Assembly: GCF_030283205.1 (NCBI RefSeq)
Contig: NZ_JASNWF010000006.1
Span: 186,001-250,000 of the forward strand
Source: Actinomadura opuntiae
GTDB lineage: Bacteria > Actinomycetota > Actinomycetes > Streptosporangiales > Streptosporangiaceae
Direction: 5' to 3'
Length of the DNA: 64,000 bases
The position numbers were made by a program, and so were the translations under genes. Positions 1 to 8,101 of the stretch are shown piece after piece (within the stretch, counting starts at the first letter, position 1; each line of letters starts with the position of its first letter). Below the pieces are notes generated by a model, which saw only the letters and a program-made list of their open reading frames with translations, did not search any database and was not told the origin of the DNA.

Positions 1-384
1 GCCGCCGTCGCCCGGCTCGCCCTCGCGGCCGCACCCGGCCGCGTCGCCCTGATCACCGACGCGATGGCCGCCGCCGGCATGGGCGACGGCGACTACCGGC
101 TCGGCGTCATGGACGTCCGGGTCCGCGACGGCCGCGCCGTCCTCGCCGACGGGACGTCCATCGCCGGCAGCACGATCACGATGGCGGACGCGTTCCGCCG
201 CGCCGTCACCGTCCTCGGCACGCCGATCGAGGAGGCCGCCGCGGCCGCGTCGCTCGTCCCGGCCCGCGCGCTCGGCCTCGACTCGCGCACCGGCTCGCTG
301 GAGCCCGGCAAGGACGCCGACCTCGTCGTCCTGAACGACGACATGTCGGTACGGCGCGTGATGAAGGCGGGCCGCTGGTTGTAA
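1..384 (+). CDS. nagA: N-acetylglucosamine-6-phosphate deacetylase, C-terminal part
   Basis: The reading frame is open from the first base, so only the last 127 residues are present; the start lies outside the window. NagA removes the acetyl group from GlcNAc-6-phosphate in amino-sugar catabolism and cell-wall recycling. The segment LITDAMAAAG (about residues 17-26 of the fragment) matches the conserved TDA-containing loop that carries the catalytic aspartate in this amidohydrolase family. The end shows the typical GSLEPGKDADLVVLN strand that closes the small beta domain of amidohydrolases. It stops with TAA, 67 bases before the next gene on the same strand. Confidence 0.88.
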   Translation, partial: AAVARLALAAAPGRVALITDAMAAAGMGDGDYRLGVMDVRVRDGRAVLADGTSIAGSTITMADAFRRAVTVLGTPIEEAAAAASLVPARALGLDSRTGSLEPGKDADLVVLNDDMSVRRVMKAGRWL

Positions 385-451
385 GGCGCCCGGTGGATTT
401 CTCGGCCACAATTGATGGCGTCCGCATGTCCTACCAGGGAATCATGGAACC

Positions 452-1081
452 GTGGAACGATTGCGGGGATGGCCGGTCTCCCTCACCGAGGGCCCCGTCG
501 GGTTGCGCCCGCTCCGGCACCGGGACGCCGCCGTCTGGCGTGAGCTGCGGGTGCGCAACGCCGACTGGCTGCGCCCCTGGGAACCGACCAATCCCGAGAC
601 GCCGCTGTTCCGCAGCGGTCTCGGCCCCTACCTGAGCATGGTGCACACCATGCGCCGGGAGGCGCGCCAGGGCCTCGCCCTGCCCTGGGTCGTCACCCAC
701 GAGGACCGCTTCGCCGGCCAGCTCACCATCGGCGCGGTCGTCTGGGGCTCGGCCCGCTCCGCCCAGATCGGCTACTGGGTCGACAAGCAGGTCGCAGGCC
801 GCGGCGTCATTCCCACCGCGGTCGCCCTCGCCGTCGACCACTGTTTCTTCACCGTCGGCCTGCACCGGCTCGAAGCGAATATCCGCCCGGAGAACGCCGC
901 CAGCCGCCGCGTCGTCGAAAAGCTCGGATTCCGGGAAGAAGGAATTCGGCGCCGCCATCTGCACATCGACGGCGCCTGGCGCGACCACATCTGTTACGCC
1001 CTGACCGTCGAGGACGTCCCGGGCGGCCTGCGCGCCCGCTGGCTGGCCGAACGCAAACAGGCATTTCCCCGGCGCACTTGA
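452..1081 (+). CDS. GNAT family N-acetyltransferase (RimJ/RimL-like)
   Basis: A 209-residue acetyltransferase of the RimJ/RimL type, which acetylates N-terminal or side-chain amines using acetyl-CoA. The end of the fold is clear: GYWVDKQVAGRGVIPTAVAL (about residues 109-128) is the acetyl-CoA-binding segment, followed by the RLEANIRPENAASRRVVEKLGF signature. The start chosen is GTG at 452, which gives the usual N-terminus RGWPVSLTEGPVGLRPL; an aggga motif lies about 11 bases upstream. A RimJ-like gene directly before sepX/glpR is a common actinobacterial arrangement, so this pair is probably ancestral. The substrate is unknown. Confidence 0.85.
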   Translation: MERLRGWPVSLTEGPVGLRPLRHRDAAVWRELRVRNADWLRPWEPTNPETPLFRSGLGPYLSMVHTMRREARQGLALPWVVTHEDRFAGQLTIGAVVWGSARSAQIGYWVDKQVAGRGVIPTAVALAVDHCFFTVGLHRLEANIRPENAASRRVVEKLGFREEGIRRRHLHIDGAWRDHICYALTVEDVPGGLRARWLAERKQAFPRRT

Positions 1082-1305
1082 GTCCGGGGTGACTTTCGTC
1101 CCGTAAGAATCCTGCGATCGAGAAGACTCGGCAAACGGAGAGTAACGGCGGCATCGATCTCGCGACACACCGCCCCTTATGCTCGTCAACCTCTGACACC
1201 GGCTCGTACCGTGCGGGGCGTGACCCTGCTCCCATTGCACGCCCGCGCGCCGAAAGTCGGCCCGCCGATTCCGCGTGCCCTGGGACGGCCCGAGGCGGTG
1301 AGCGC

Positions 1306-1848
1306 GTGAGCAGCGCCGTCCTCTACCTCGCCATCGTCGCGGTCTGGGCCATCGTCCTGGTGCCCATGTGGCTGCGCCGCGACACCGAGAACGCCGGCCT
1401 GACCCGCCTCCTTCACAAGCGCGCCGACGAACTCGAGGACGAGGAGGTCGAACCGGCGGAGGAGCCCGCGGAAGAAGAGGAGACGGCGCCGCAGCGCCGT
1501 CCCGCCACCCGCGCCACCGTCATCGCCCGGCGCCGCCGCCGCACGTCCGGCCTGACGGCCCTCCTGGTGACCGTCGTCGCGCTCGTCGCGTCCGGCCTGC
1601 TGCCGTGGTGGTCCACGCTGCCCCCGGCCCTGCTGCTGGGCGGCCACCTGGCCCTGCTGCGCGTCGCCGTCGGCATGGACGCCGCCCGCCGCCGCGCCGC
1701 CGCCGAGCGCCGCGCCGCCGCGCGCGCCCGCGCCCTCGAGGCCCGCCGCGCCGACCAGTCCGCCGAACCCGCCGAGGTCATCGAGCTCGTCACCCACGAG
1801 GAGGTCTTCGACCAGTACGCCGACGACCGCCGTGCGGTGGGCGAATGA
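1306..1848 (+). CDS. sepX: SepX/GlpR-type divisome membrane protein
   Basis: A 180-residue protein with an N-terminal transmembrane helix (about residues 5-22) followed by VPMWLRRDTENAG, the hallmark of the actinobacterial SepX/GlpR family. An acidic linker, a second hydrophobic hairpin (about 85-125) and an Ala/Arg-rich coiled-coil-like tail follow. SepX is an actinobacteria-specific factor that supports FtsZ-ring stability in sporulating streptomycetes, and the corynebacterial homologue GlpR binds the gephyrin-like MoeA paralogue Glp. Those roles come from the family, not from this sequence. The start is GTG, matching the family N-terminus. It lies between the GNAT gene and a tRNA-Ala gene. 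Confidence 0.82.
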   Translation: MSSAVLYLAIVAVWAIVLVPMWLRRDTENAGLTRLLHKRADELEDEEVEPAEEPAEEEETAPQRRPATRATVIARRRRRTSGLTALLVTVVALVASGLLPWWSTLPPALLLGGHLALLRVAVGMDAARRRAAAERRAAARARALEARRADQSAEPAEVIELVTHEEVFDQYADDRRAVGE

Positions 1849-1899
1849 CCCCGGCGTGCGCGAGCATCCCTCGAAATGCGCTAACCTTACAGAGTCCTC

Positions 1900-1973
1900 G
1901 GGGCTGTAGCGCAGTCCGGTAGCGCACCTCGTTCGCATCGAGGGGGTCAGGGGTTCAAATCCCCTCAGCTCCA
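1900..1973 (+). tRNA. tRNA-Ala (anticodon CGC)
   Basis: A complete 74-nt cloverleaf. The acceptor stem pairs 1900-1906 with 1966-1972 and contains the G3:U70 wobble pair that identifies alanine tRNAs. The D stem is 1909-1912 with 1922-1925. The anticodon stem is 1927-1931 with 1939-1943 around loop TTCGCAT, giving anticodon CGC (codon GCG). The T stem is 1949-1953 with 1961-1965 around TTCAAAT. The discriminator is A and CCA is not encoded. It is followed 18 bases later by a strong hairpin. Confidence 0.93.
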
Positions 1974-1990
1974 CCGAGAACTTGCAGGTC

Positions 1991-2024
1991 AGAGCCTGAT
2001 CGGAGTCTATTTCGATCAGGCTCT
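1991..2024 (+). terminator. Hairpin terminator after tRNA-Ala
   Basis: A perfect 12-bp inverted repeat, AGAGCCTGATCG (1991-2002) with its complement at 2013-2024 and a 10-nt loop ending in TTT. It starts 18 bases after the tRNA, and a short TTTG stretch follows a few bases after the stem. It is the likely 3' end of the tRNA transcript. The rest of the gap to 2217 holds no convincing gene. Confidence 0.75.
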
Positions 2025-2217
2025 CGATCGTTTGTCATCGAGGTGCCCTGTGTTGGACGCCGTCCGCGCAGCCACCGCCCGCAGTCAGCGGACCACCGCC
2101 CTACGAGGCCGCCACCGAAGGCTCCTGGGCGTCGAGCCGAATTGACTGGGCGTCGAGGCGAGTTGAGGGGCCGTCATCCGGTCGGGACTTCGGTTTCGGC
2201 GGGGTTCTCCGTCGCTT

Positions 2218-2976
2218 CTAGGTGTCGCGCGTGCGGAGTAGGAGACCGCCGAGCACAAGTGCGGCGGCGGCCCAGGCGGCGGTTACGCCGAGGCCGGCCC
2301 AGGGGTTGATGGGCAGGCTTTCGAGGTCAGCGGTGGCTTGGATGGCGAGGCCGGAGCTCATTGGTGCGAGCTTTTCGAGGAGGCGCTGCCACTTCGGGTT
2401 GCTGATCGTCTGGGAGAGGATCGGGACGATGTAGAGCAGGCCGAGGACGACGCCGATGCTGGTGGCGGAGTCCCGTACCGCGGTCGCGACGCCGAGGCTG
2501 AGGAGGCCGATCAGGATCAGGTAGAGGACCGTCCCGAAGACCGCGCGCAGCGTCGGGCCGTTGGACAGGGACAGGGCCCGGGCGTCGAGGTCGGGCAGGA
2601 TGAGGCGCCCGGCGAGCACCGTCCCGAGGACGGCGACGGTTCCGCCGACGGCCACGACGACGGTGAGAGTGACGGCCTTGGCCGCTAAAACGGTTGCGCG
2701 CCGCGGTACCGCCGTCAGGGTCGTGCGGATCAGACCCGAGCTGTACTCCCCGCCGATGAGCAGGACCGCCAGGATGGCGACGGGAGCCTGGCCGAGGTAG
2801 ACGCCCGTGAGGGTCAGCTTGGTCGTGTCATCGCCGCAACCGTCGGCGGTGCAGTTCGCTATCGACGTCGCGGCGGCGCTCAGGGCCACTGTCGTCGCGA
2901 CCGTGCCGAGCAGCAGCCATAGCGGGCCCGCGACGGTCCGCATCTTCGTCCATTCCGCGTGCAGCGCGCGTTTCAT
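2218..2976 (-). CDS. ABC-2 type exporter permease (second permease of operon)
   Basis: A 252-residue membrane protein beginning MKRALHAEWTKMRTV, with about six hydrophobic segments and the GGEYSSGLIRTTLTAVPRR cytoplasmic motif typical of ABC-2 permeases of the YhgE/BcrB-like group. The ATG at 2976 overlaps the stop of the upstream permease in an ATGA arrangement, which decides the start; an AAGAGGG ribosome site precedes it. It is the last gene of a three-gene exporter operon and probably pairs with its sister permease to form the membrane part. The substrate is not visible. The divergent two-component system suggests induction by an extracellular compound. Confidence 0.82.
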   Translation of the reverse strand: MKRALHAEWTKMRTVAGPLWLLLGTVATTVALSAAATSIANCTADGCGDDTTKLTLTGVYLGQAPVAILAVLLIGGEYSSGLIRTTLTAVPRRATVLAAKAVTLTVVVAVGGTVAVLGTVLAGRLILPDLDARALSLSNGPTLRAVFGTVLYLILIGLLSLGVATAVRDSATSIGVVLGLLYIVPILSQTISNPKWQRLLEKLAPMSSGLAIQATADLESLPINPWAGLGVTAAWAAAALVLGGLLLRTRDT

Positions 2977-4481
2977 GCGTCCCTCTTGCTGAGCAGGACG
3001 GCCGCGGCGGCCAGGCTCGCGACTGCGTAAGCGGCCAGGACGGCGAATCCTGCCCACGGCGCCAGCGGGTAATAGCCGTTGTAGGGCGTGTAGTGGCTTG
3101 CTACCTGGTCGTACTCCACGAGCGTCTGCTGGACGGCGAAGGCCGCCCCCGGTGTCACCCGGGCCAGCCAGTTCGCCGCGCTTGCGGGCATGAACGGGAT
3201 GGCGGTCAGGATGTAGGGCAGCACAATGGCCAGGATGACGGTGGTCACCGCGGCGGCGCTGTGCCGGAAAATGGCGCCGACGGAGAGGGCCAGGACCGAG
3301 GCGGTCGCGAGTAGCGCCGCGGTCCCGAATGCCACCCGCAGTTCCGTTGCGGACGGCACCGGGAAGATGTAGACGCCGTGGCCCCGGGCGAGCCGCTCAC
3401 CGAGCGGAGTCGCGATGACCGTCCCCAGCAGTCCGGCGACGAAGGTGACGAGCCACAACACAATCGCCTTGGCGGCCAACACCCGGCTTCGCCTCGGGCT
3501 TGCGGCCAGGGTGAGGTGAATCATCTTGTTGCGGTATTCCGTGGTGATGAACAGCGCCCCCACGACGATCATCGCGATCAGCGCGGCGAACGTGCCGGTG
3601 AGGATGTCCCGAAGGGTGCCGCCGGTCGGCAGGGTCTCGCGGACGGCGGGTGCTATGTCGCCGGCGCCGGTCACCGCGAACCGGCCGTCCGATTCCGTGA
3701 CCGAACCCGACGTGTTGTCCGGGTAGCCGGCGAAGGTGGGGGATTCGGCTCCCACCTGGTCACCGGTCCACCTGCCACCGGCCCAGCCTCCCTGGAAACG
3801 GAGGTCTTCGAAGACGGCCGTCGACACGCTGCCGGTCGTCCCCATGCCTTCCATGGCGGGTGGAGACGCTACGAACAACCCGACTTGCGCGGTCGGCCCG
3901 AGCCCGTCCACCCGCGCGGTGCCCACCTTGGTCCAGTGCGTGCCGTCGGTGGAGGCATAGCCGGTGATCGTGTCGCCCGAGCGGTCCAGTCGCAGCCTGC
4001 GCGGGGACGTGGCGGAGACGGGGCCGGGCCTGTCGTTGACGTAGCCGTCCTGCATTCGCACGCCGCGGTCGCCGGTGACCATGATCGCCGCGTAGGGCGA
4101 TCCCTGGTGAGTGTTCTGCTTGATGATGAGGCCGGCCTTCGCCCACGGCACGGTGCTGGGCCGCAGGTCTCCTGGGCCCTTGGGAATGCTGCTCTTGAGC
4201 GCGGAGACCGAGACGGTGATGCTGCCGTTTCCGGAAAGCGGCTGGTGCACGAAGTAGAAGCTGTCGGTGACCGGCTCTCCGCCCGGTCCGATCGGAACGG
4301 GTGACGAACCTCTCTGATCGCTGCTGACCCCGGCGAGGGCGGCGAACAGCAGCAACAGCAACGCTGCTGCCACCATGCCGATCAGCCAGCCGCGGACGGT
4401 TCGGAATTTGGTCCATTCCGCGTGCAGTATCTGGAGGAAACCGTCCCGTCCGACGCATCGGCTAGGCACGGCAGGAGTCAC
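2973..4481 (-). CDS. ABC-2 permease with a large extracytoplasmic domain
   Basis: A 502-residue permease. After an N-terminal LQILHAEWTKFRTVRG segment and one transmembrane helix (about residues 32-52) comes a soluble region of about 230 residues. It holds FYFVHQPLSGNGSITVSV and strands with GLIIKQNTH and DGTHWTKVGTARV, resembling the DUF1349/concanavalin A-like fold. Five to six further helices follow, starting near residue 290, with the ABC-2 motif ITTEYRNKMIHLTLAASPRR. The GTG start overlaps the ATPase stop as GTGA. The placement of the inserted domain between helices 1 and 2 predicts that it lies outside the membrane. Its ligand is unknown; carbohydrate or peptidoglycan binding would be a guess. 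Confidence 0.8.
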   Translation of the reverse strand: MTPAVPSRCVGRDGFLQILHAEWTKFRTVRGWLIGMVAAALLLLLFAALAGVSSDQRGSSPVPIGPGGEPVTDSFYFVHQPLSGNGSITVSVSALKSSIPKGPGDLRPSTVPWAKAGLIIKQNTHQGSPYAAIMVTGDRGVRMQDGYVNDRPGPVSATSPRRLRLDRSGDTITGYASTDGTHWTKVGTARVDGLGPTAQVGLFVASPPAMEGMGTTGSVSTAVFEDLRFQGGWAGGRWTGDQVGAESPTFAGYPDNTSGSVTESDGRFAVTGAGDIAPAVRETLPTGGTLRDILTGTFAALIAMIVVGALFITTEYRNKMIHLTLAASPRRSRVLAAKAIVLWLVTFVAGLLGTVIATPLGERLARGHGVYIFPVPSATELRVAFGTAALLATASVLALSVGAIFRHSAAAVTTVILAIVLPYILTAIPFMPASAANWLARVTPGAAFAVQQTLVEYDQVASHYTPYNGYYPLAPWAGFAVLAAYAVASLAAAAVLLSKRDA

Positions 4482-5410
4482 CGTGTCACCTCCATGGACG
4501 TGGCACGGAACTCGACCGCCTCGCGGGTGAGGTCCAGGTAGACGTCCTCAAGGGTGGCGCGGTGGGCCGATACCTCGGAGAACGGCACCGCGCCCTGGCT
4601 GAGCAGCGTCACGATCCGATCCGCGGGCAGACCCGAAACGGTGATGGTGTCGCGCCCGGCGGCCGCAACGGTCGCGCCGGCATGCGCGAGCACCCTCATC
4701 GCGTGGGTCCCGGCCGTGGTCCGTACGGCCACCCGGTTCCCGGAGGCGGCCGCGATCAGGTCGGCCACGCCGGCGTCGGCGATGGCCTTCCCGCGCCCGG
4801 CCACGACGAGGTGATCGGCTGTGTCCTGCACCTCGCTCATCAGGTGGCTGGACACCAGGACGGCGCGGCCCTGAGCGGCCAGCGACCGCAGGAAGCCGCG
4901 CATCCAGACGATGCCGTCGGGATCCATGCCGTTGAACGGCTCGTCGAGCATGATGATCTGCGGGTCGCCCAGCAGGGCCGCGGCGATCCCGAGCCGCTGC
5001 CGCATCCCCAGCGAGTAGCCTCCGGTCTTGCGCCGGGCGACCGAGGCCAGCCCGACCTGCTCGATCACCTGGTTCACCCGCCGCGCGCCCAGGCCCTGCG
5101 AATGCGCCAGCCACAGCAGGTGGCCGTGTCCGCTGCGGCCGGCGTGCAGCGACGCCGCGTCCAGCAGCGAACCGACATGGTTCAGCGGGCACCGAAGATC
5201 GCGGTATGGCTTCCCGTCGATGAGAGCAGTGCCTTCATCGACCGAGTCCAGGCCGAGGATCACTCGCATCGTGGTGGATTTTCCGGCCCCGTTCGGCCCG
5301 ATCAATCCGGTCACCACACCCGGTCGGACGGTGAAGGACATGCCGTCGAGAGCGAGGGCCGAGCCATACCTCTTGCGCAGTCCGGCGACGACGATCCCCG
5401 GGGTGCTCAT
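4478..5410 (-). CDS. ABC transporter ATP-binding protein
   Basis: A 310-residue nucleotide-binding subunit, first gene of the exporter operon. Walker A is GPNGAGKST (about residues 39-47), the signature is SLGMRQR, Walker B is IIMLDEP, and the switch histidine is in VSSHLMSEV. The C-terminal 90 residues form the extra domain seen in CcmA/BcrA-like ATPases that drive ABC-2 exporters. The ATG at 5410 is the first plausible start. The start faces the response regulator gene at 5585, and the 174-bp divergent gap is the likely regulatory region. Confidence 0.9.
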   Translation of the reverse strand: MSTPGIVVAGLRKRYGSALALDGMSFTVRPGVVTGLIGPNGAGKSTTMRVILGLDSVDEGTALIDGKPYRDLRCPLNHVGSLLDAASLHAGRSGHGHLLWLAHSQGLGARRVNQVIEQVGLASVARRKTGGYSLGMRQRLGIAAALLGDPQIIMLDEPFNGMDPDGIVWMRGFLRSLAAQGRAVLVSSHLMSEVQDTADHLVVAGRGKAIADAGVADLIAAASGNRVAVRTTAGTHAMRVLAHAGATVAAAGRDTITVSGLPADRIVTLLSQGAVPFSEVSAHRATLEDVYLDLTREAVEFRATSMEVTR

Positions 5411-5584
5411 TGCGGCGCGCTTACGGTTCGTAGTGCAATCATGCCGACGGTTGTACGCAGCACCCGGTTCCAGCCCGGTCGCAGCGGCTGCGACCTGGTT
5501 GAGACCGTGGATCTGGCATCGTCAGAGCATGGCCCCTCGATCCGGCAGCCGCCCAGCGGGCACGACGACCGGCGGTGCGTGGCG

Positions 5585-6247
5585 GTGAGGGTCCTTGTCG
5601 TCGAGGATTTCGAGGTTCTCGCCCGCTCCATCGGAACGGGGCTGCGCCACGAGGGCATGGCCGTCGACGTCGTCCTTGACGGGATCGCCGCCCTCGAGCG
5701 CTTGGCCGTCACCCGCTACGACGTGGTGATCCTCGACCGCGACGTGCCCGGCGTCCACGGGGACGAGATCTGCCGACGACTCGCCAATGGCCGCTGCGAG
5801 ACCCGCGTCCTGATGCTCACAGCGTCCGGCACGATCGAGGACCGCGTCCACGGGCTCAGCCTCGGCGCCGACGACTACCTGCCCAAGCCGTTCGCGTTCG
5901 CCGAACTGGTCGCCCGCGTCCGCGCTCTGGCCCGCCGCGCCACCCCGCCGCTGCCGCCCACGCTGGAAAGCGGGGACATCACTCTCGATCCGGCCCGCCG
6001 CGTCGCGTTCAGGGCAGGCCGACGCCTCGAGTTGAGCCCCAAGGAGTTCGCCCTGCTCGAATGCCTGCTCGCCGCGTCCGGCCTGGTCATCTCCGCCGAG
6101 GAACTGCTCGAACGCGTCTGGGACGAGGCCGCCGACCCCTTCAGCAGCGCCGTCAAGCACACCATGCACCGGTTGCGGGCCAAGCTCGGCGAGCCGCCCG
6201 TGATCGAGACCATCCGCGAAGGCGGCTACCGCATCGGATCGCCATGA
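5585..6247 (+). CDS. OmpR/PhoB-family response regulator
   Basis: A 220-residue two-domain regulator. The receiver domain (residues 1-115) carries acidic E7/D8, the phospho-acceptor D51 in VVILDRDVPG, and the K of LPKPF. The C-terminal winged helix (about 125-218) has LELSPKEFALLECLL and the ETIREGGYRIG wing. GTG at 5585 puts the protein start at VRVLVVED; a GTG two codons earlier (5579) is an alternative. It shares an ATGA overlap with the kinase gene. It is divergent from the ABC exporter operon, so it probably controls that exporter. Confidence 0.88.
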   Translation: MRVLVVEDFEVLARSIGTGLRHEGMAVDVVLDGIAALERLAVTRYDVVILDRDVPGVHGDEICRRLANGRCETRVLMLTASGTIEDRVHGLSLGADDYLPKPFAFAELVARVRALARRATPPLPPTLESGDITLDPARRVAFRAGRRLELSPKEFALLECLLAASGLVISAEELLERVWDEAADPFSSAVKHTMHRLRAKLGEPPVIETIREGGYRIGSP

Positions 6248-7347
6248 CTCCCCGGCAGCTCGCCAGAAGATCCCTGCAGACGCGGCTCGCACTCGCCTAC
6301 GCGGCGGGCATCTACACCGCCGGGGTCTTCGTGCTCGTCCTCGTGCTCGTCCCACTCGTCAGCGTCGACGCGGCCACGCCCAAGGGGCGGCCCTCATCGG
6401 GCGTGACCACCGGAGCCGGGCGCGGGATCAGCCTGGCCCAGCTCCTCACGGGATCCGCCATCGCCTTGATCATTCTGGTTCCCGTCGCCCTGGCCCTTGG
6501 CTGGTTCGTCGCCGGCCGGTTCCTGCACCCGCTGCGCTCCATCACCGCCACCGCCAGGAACATCTCCGCCGGTGACCTCCACCGACGCCTCGACCTCGGC
6601 GAACCCGCGGACGAGCTGACCGAGCTCGGCCGCACCCTCGACGACCTGTTCTCCCGCCTCCAAGCCTCCTTCGACGCCCAACGCCACTTCGTGGCCAACG
6701 CTTCCCACGAACTGCGCACCCCTTTGGCCGGCCAGCGCACTCTCCTCGAAGTCGCCCTCGCCGACCCCGACACCGACAACGACACCCTGCGCTCGGCCTG
6801 CCAGGAGGCCCTCGCCCTCGGCGAACACCAGGAGCGACTCGTCCAAGCACTGCTCGCCCTCGCCACCAGCGAACGCGGCGTCGCCCGCTGGGATCGCCTC
6901 GACCTCGCTCAGGTCGTCGAAAAAGCACTCGCCCTTCGCCGCGACCGAGCAACGGAGAGAGGCATTGACATCACCGAGCACCTGACGCCCGCAGTGACGG
7001 CCGGAGACCCGAAATTGATCGAAAGCCTCGTCACCAACCTCATCGACAACGCAATCCGCCACAACCACGCAGGCGGCCACGTAGAAATCACAACCCGGAC
7101 CTCCGGCGCGGAGGTTCTTCTCAGAGTCACCAACAGCGGACCGGTCGTTCCCGGCGACCAGATCCAGCGCCTCTTCCAACCCTTCCAAAAGCTGGCGCCT
7201 GACCGTCAAGGACGCCGCGACGGCTACGGTCTCGGCCTCGCCATCGTCAACGCGGTCACCCAAGCCCACCACGCCACCCTCACTGCCGACGCCCGCACCG
7301 AAGGCGGCTTGCACCTCGCCATACGGTTCAACTCCCAGAACGCCTGA
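6244..7347 (+). CDS. Membrane sensor histidine kinase
   Basis: A 367-residue kinase with two transmembrane helices (about residues 20-42 and 65-90) separated by only about 25 residues, a HAMP domain, the H-box NASHELRTPL with the phospho-accepting H155, and the ATPase domain with N-box NLIDNAIRHN and G-box DGYGLGLAIV. The ATG at 6244 overlaps the regulator stop. The very short extracytoplasmic loop resembles intramembrane-sensing kinases that watch for cell-envelope antibiotics or their transporters. That fits the divergent ABC exporter, but the signal is inferred. Confidence 0.87.
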   Translation: MTPRQLARRSLQTRLALAYAAGIYTAGVFVLVLVLVPLVSVDAATPKGRPSSGVTTGAGRGISLAQLLTGSAIALIILVPVALALGWFVAGRFLHPLRSITATARNISAGDLHRRLDLGEPADELTELGRTLDDLFSRLQASFDAQRHFVANASHELRTPLAGQRTLLEVALADPDTDNDTLRSACQEALALGEHQERLVQALLALATSERGVARWDRLDLAQVVEKALALRRDRATERGIDITEHLTPAVTAGDPKLIESLVTNLIDNAIRHNHAGGHVEITTRTSGAEVLLRVTNSGPVVPGDQIQRLFQPFQKLAPDRQGRRDGYGLGLAIVNAVTQAHHATLTADARTEGGLHLAIRFNSQNA

Positions 7348-7435
7348 GCCGCCTTCTTCTTGGTCGCCAGAATTCTACAAGCGGTCCCTGTAGGTCGAGC
7401 GGACCATCGTGATGACGCCGACGCCCGTTCAATCG

Positions 7436-8101
7436 TCAGTTATGGACTTCGACCTCGGGTGCGCCATGGTCGGCGAACCAGCGTTTCAGCTCATCGCCGT
7501 TGATCAATTGAGGTGACGTTGTTCCGACATCGACCGGCCCGCTGACATGACCGGTTGCGCCGTCAAGACGCGAATCCGCCATGCGGACCTCCAAAAGGGC
7601 GGCCGAGCTCGTGGGCCCGCCGAAGTCGCACGCTCGCAGGTCGGCACCGCGCAGGTCCGTTCCGGCAAGCCATGCTCTCGCGAGATCGGCCCTGCGGAGA
7701 TCGGCATTTCGCAGGTCGGCGTCCTCGAACTCGATTTTCTGGAGATATGCGCCAATGAGCAGCGCATTCCGCGCATCGCAGGCTCGCCCCTGTGCCTTCC
7801 GCAGATATGCGCCGCTCAGGTCGGCGCCACGCATGTGCGCTGCTATCAGGGACGCTCCTCCAAGGTTCGCGTTGCGGAGCCTGACCTGGTCCAGGATCGC
7901 CTCGTCCAAGTAGGCAGCGGCCAGGTTGAGGCCGGACAGATCGGCGCCGGAAAAATCGAGGCCGTTGCCCGCGAGAGGTCGACTTACGATCCGGGGGTCC
8001 TCGGGAAGATCGTCGAGGTAGGTCTCCAAAGCTTGCTTCGCGGCCATATCGTGCGGAAACGCGACAACGTCACCCCGAGTACGTCCGAAGTTCTCACTCA
8101 T
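7436..8101 (-). CDS. Pentapeptide-repeat protein, candidate immunity protein
   Basis: A 221-residue protein with a run of A(D/N)LxX repeats from about residue 48 to 175, for example GADLSGLNLAAAYLDEAIL and NADLRRADLARAWLAGTDL. These repeats build a right-handed quadrilateral beta helix. A short N-terminal region precedes them and a non-repeat tail ends in WFADHGAPEVEVHN. ATG at 8101 overlaps the toxin stop as ATGA, so it is translationally coupled and occupies the immunity position; an in-frame ATG at 8110 is less likely. Related proteins such as MfpA and Qnr mimic DNA. A DNA-like antagonist of a nuclease toxin is therefore an attractive inference, not shown here. Confidence 0.75.
   Translation of the reverse strand: MSENFGRTRGDVVAFPHDMAAKQALETYLDDLPEDPRIVSRPLAGNGLDFSGADLSGLNLAAAYLDEAILDQVRLRNANLGGASLIAAHMRGADLSGAYLRKAQGRACDARNALLIGAYLQKIEFEDADLRNADLRRADLARAWLAGTDLRGADLRACDFGGPTSSAALLEVRMADSRLDGATGHVSGPVDVGTTSPQLINGDELKRWFADHGAPEVEVHN

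Noticed and set aside
1900..2024. tRNA-Ala as an attachment site for an integrated element
   Set aside because: No duplicate of the tRNA 3' end and no integrase gene were found in the window.
4562..5584. Long open frame upstream of the response regulator, antisense to the ABC ATPase gene
   Set aside because: It is the high-GC shadow of the ATPase gene; family similarity of the regulator begins only at VRVLVVED.
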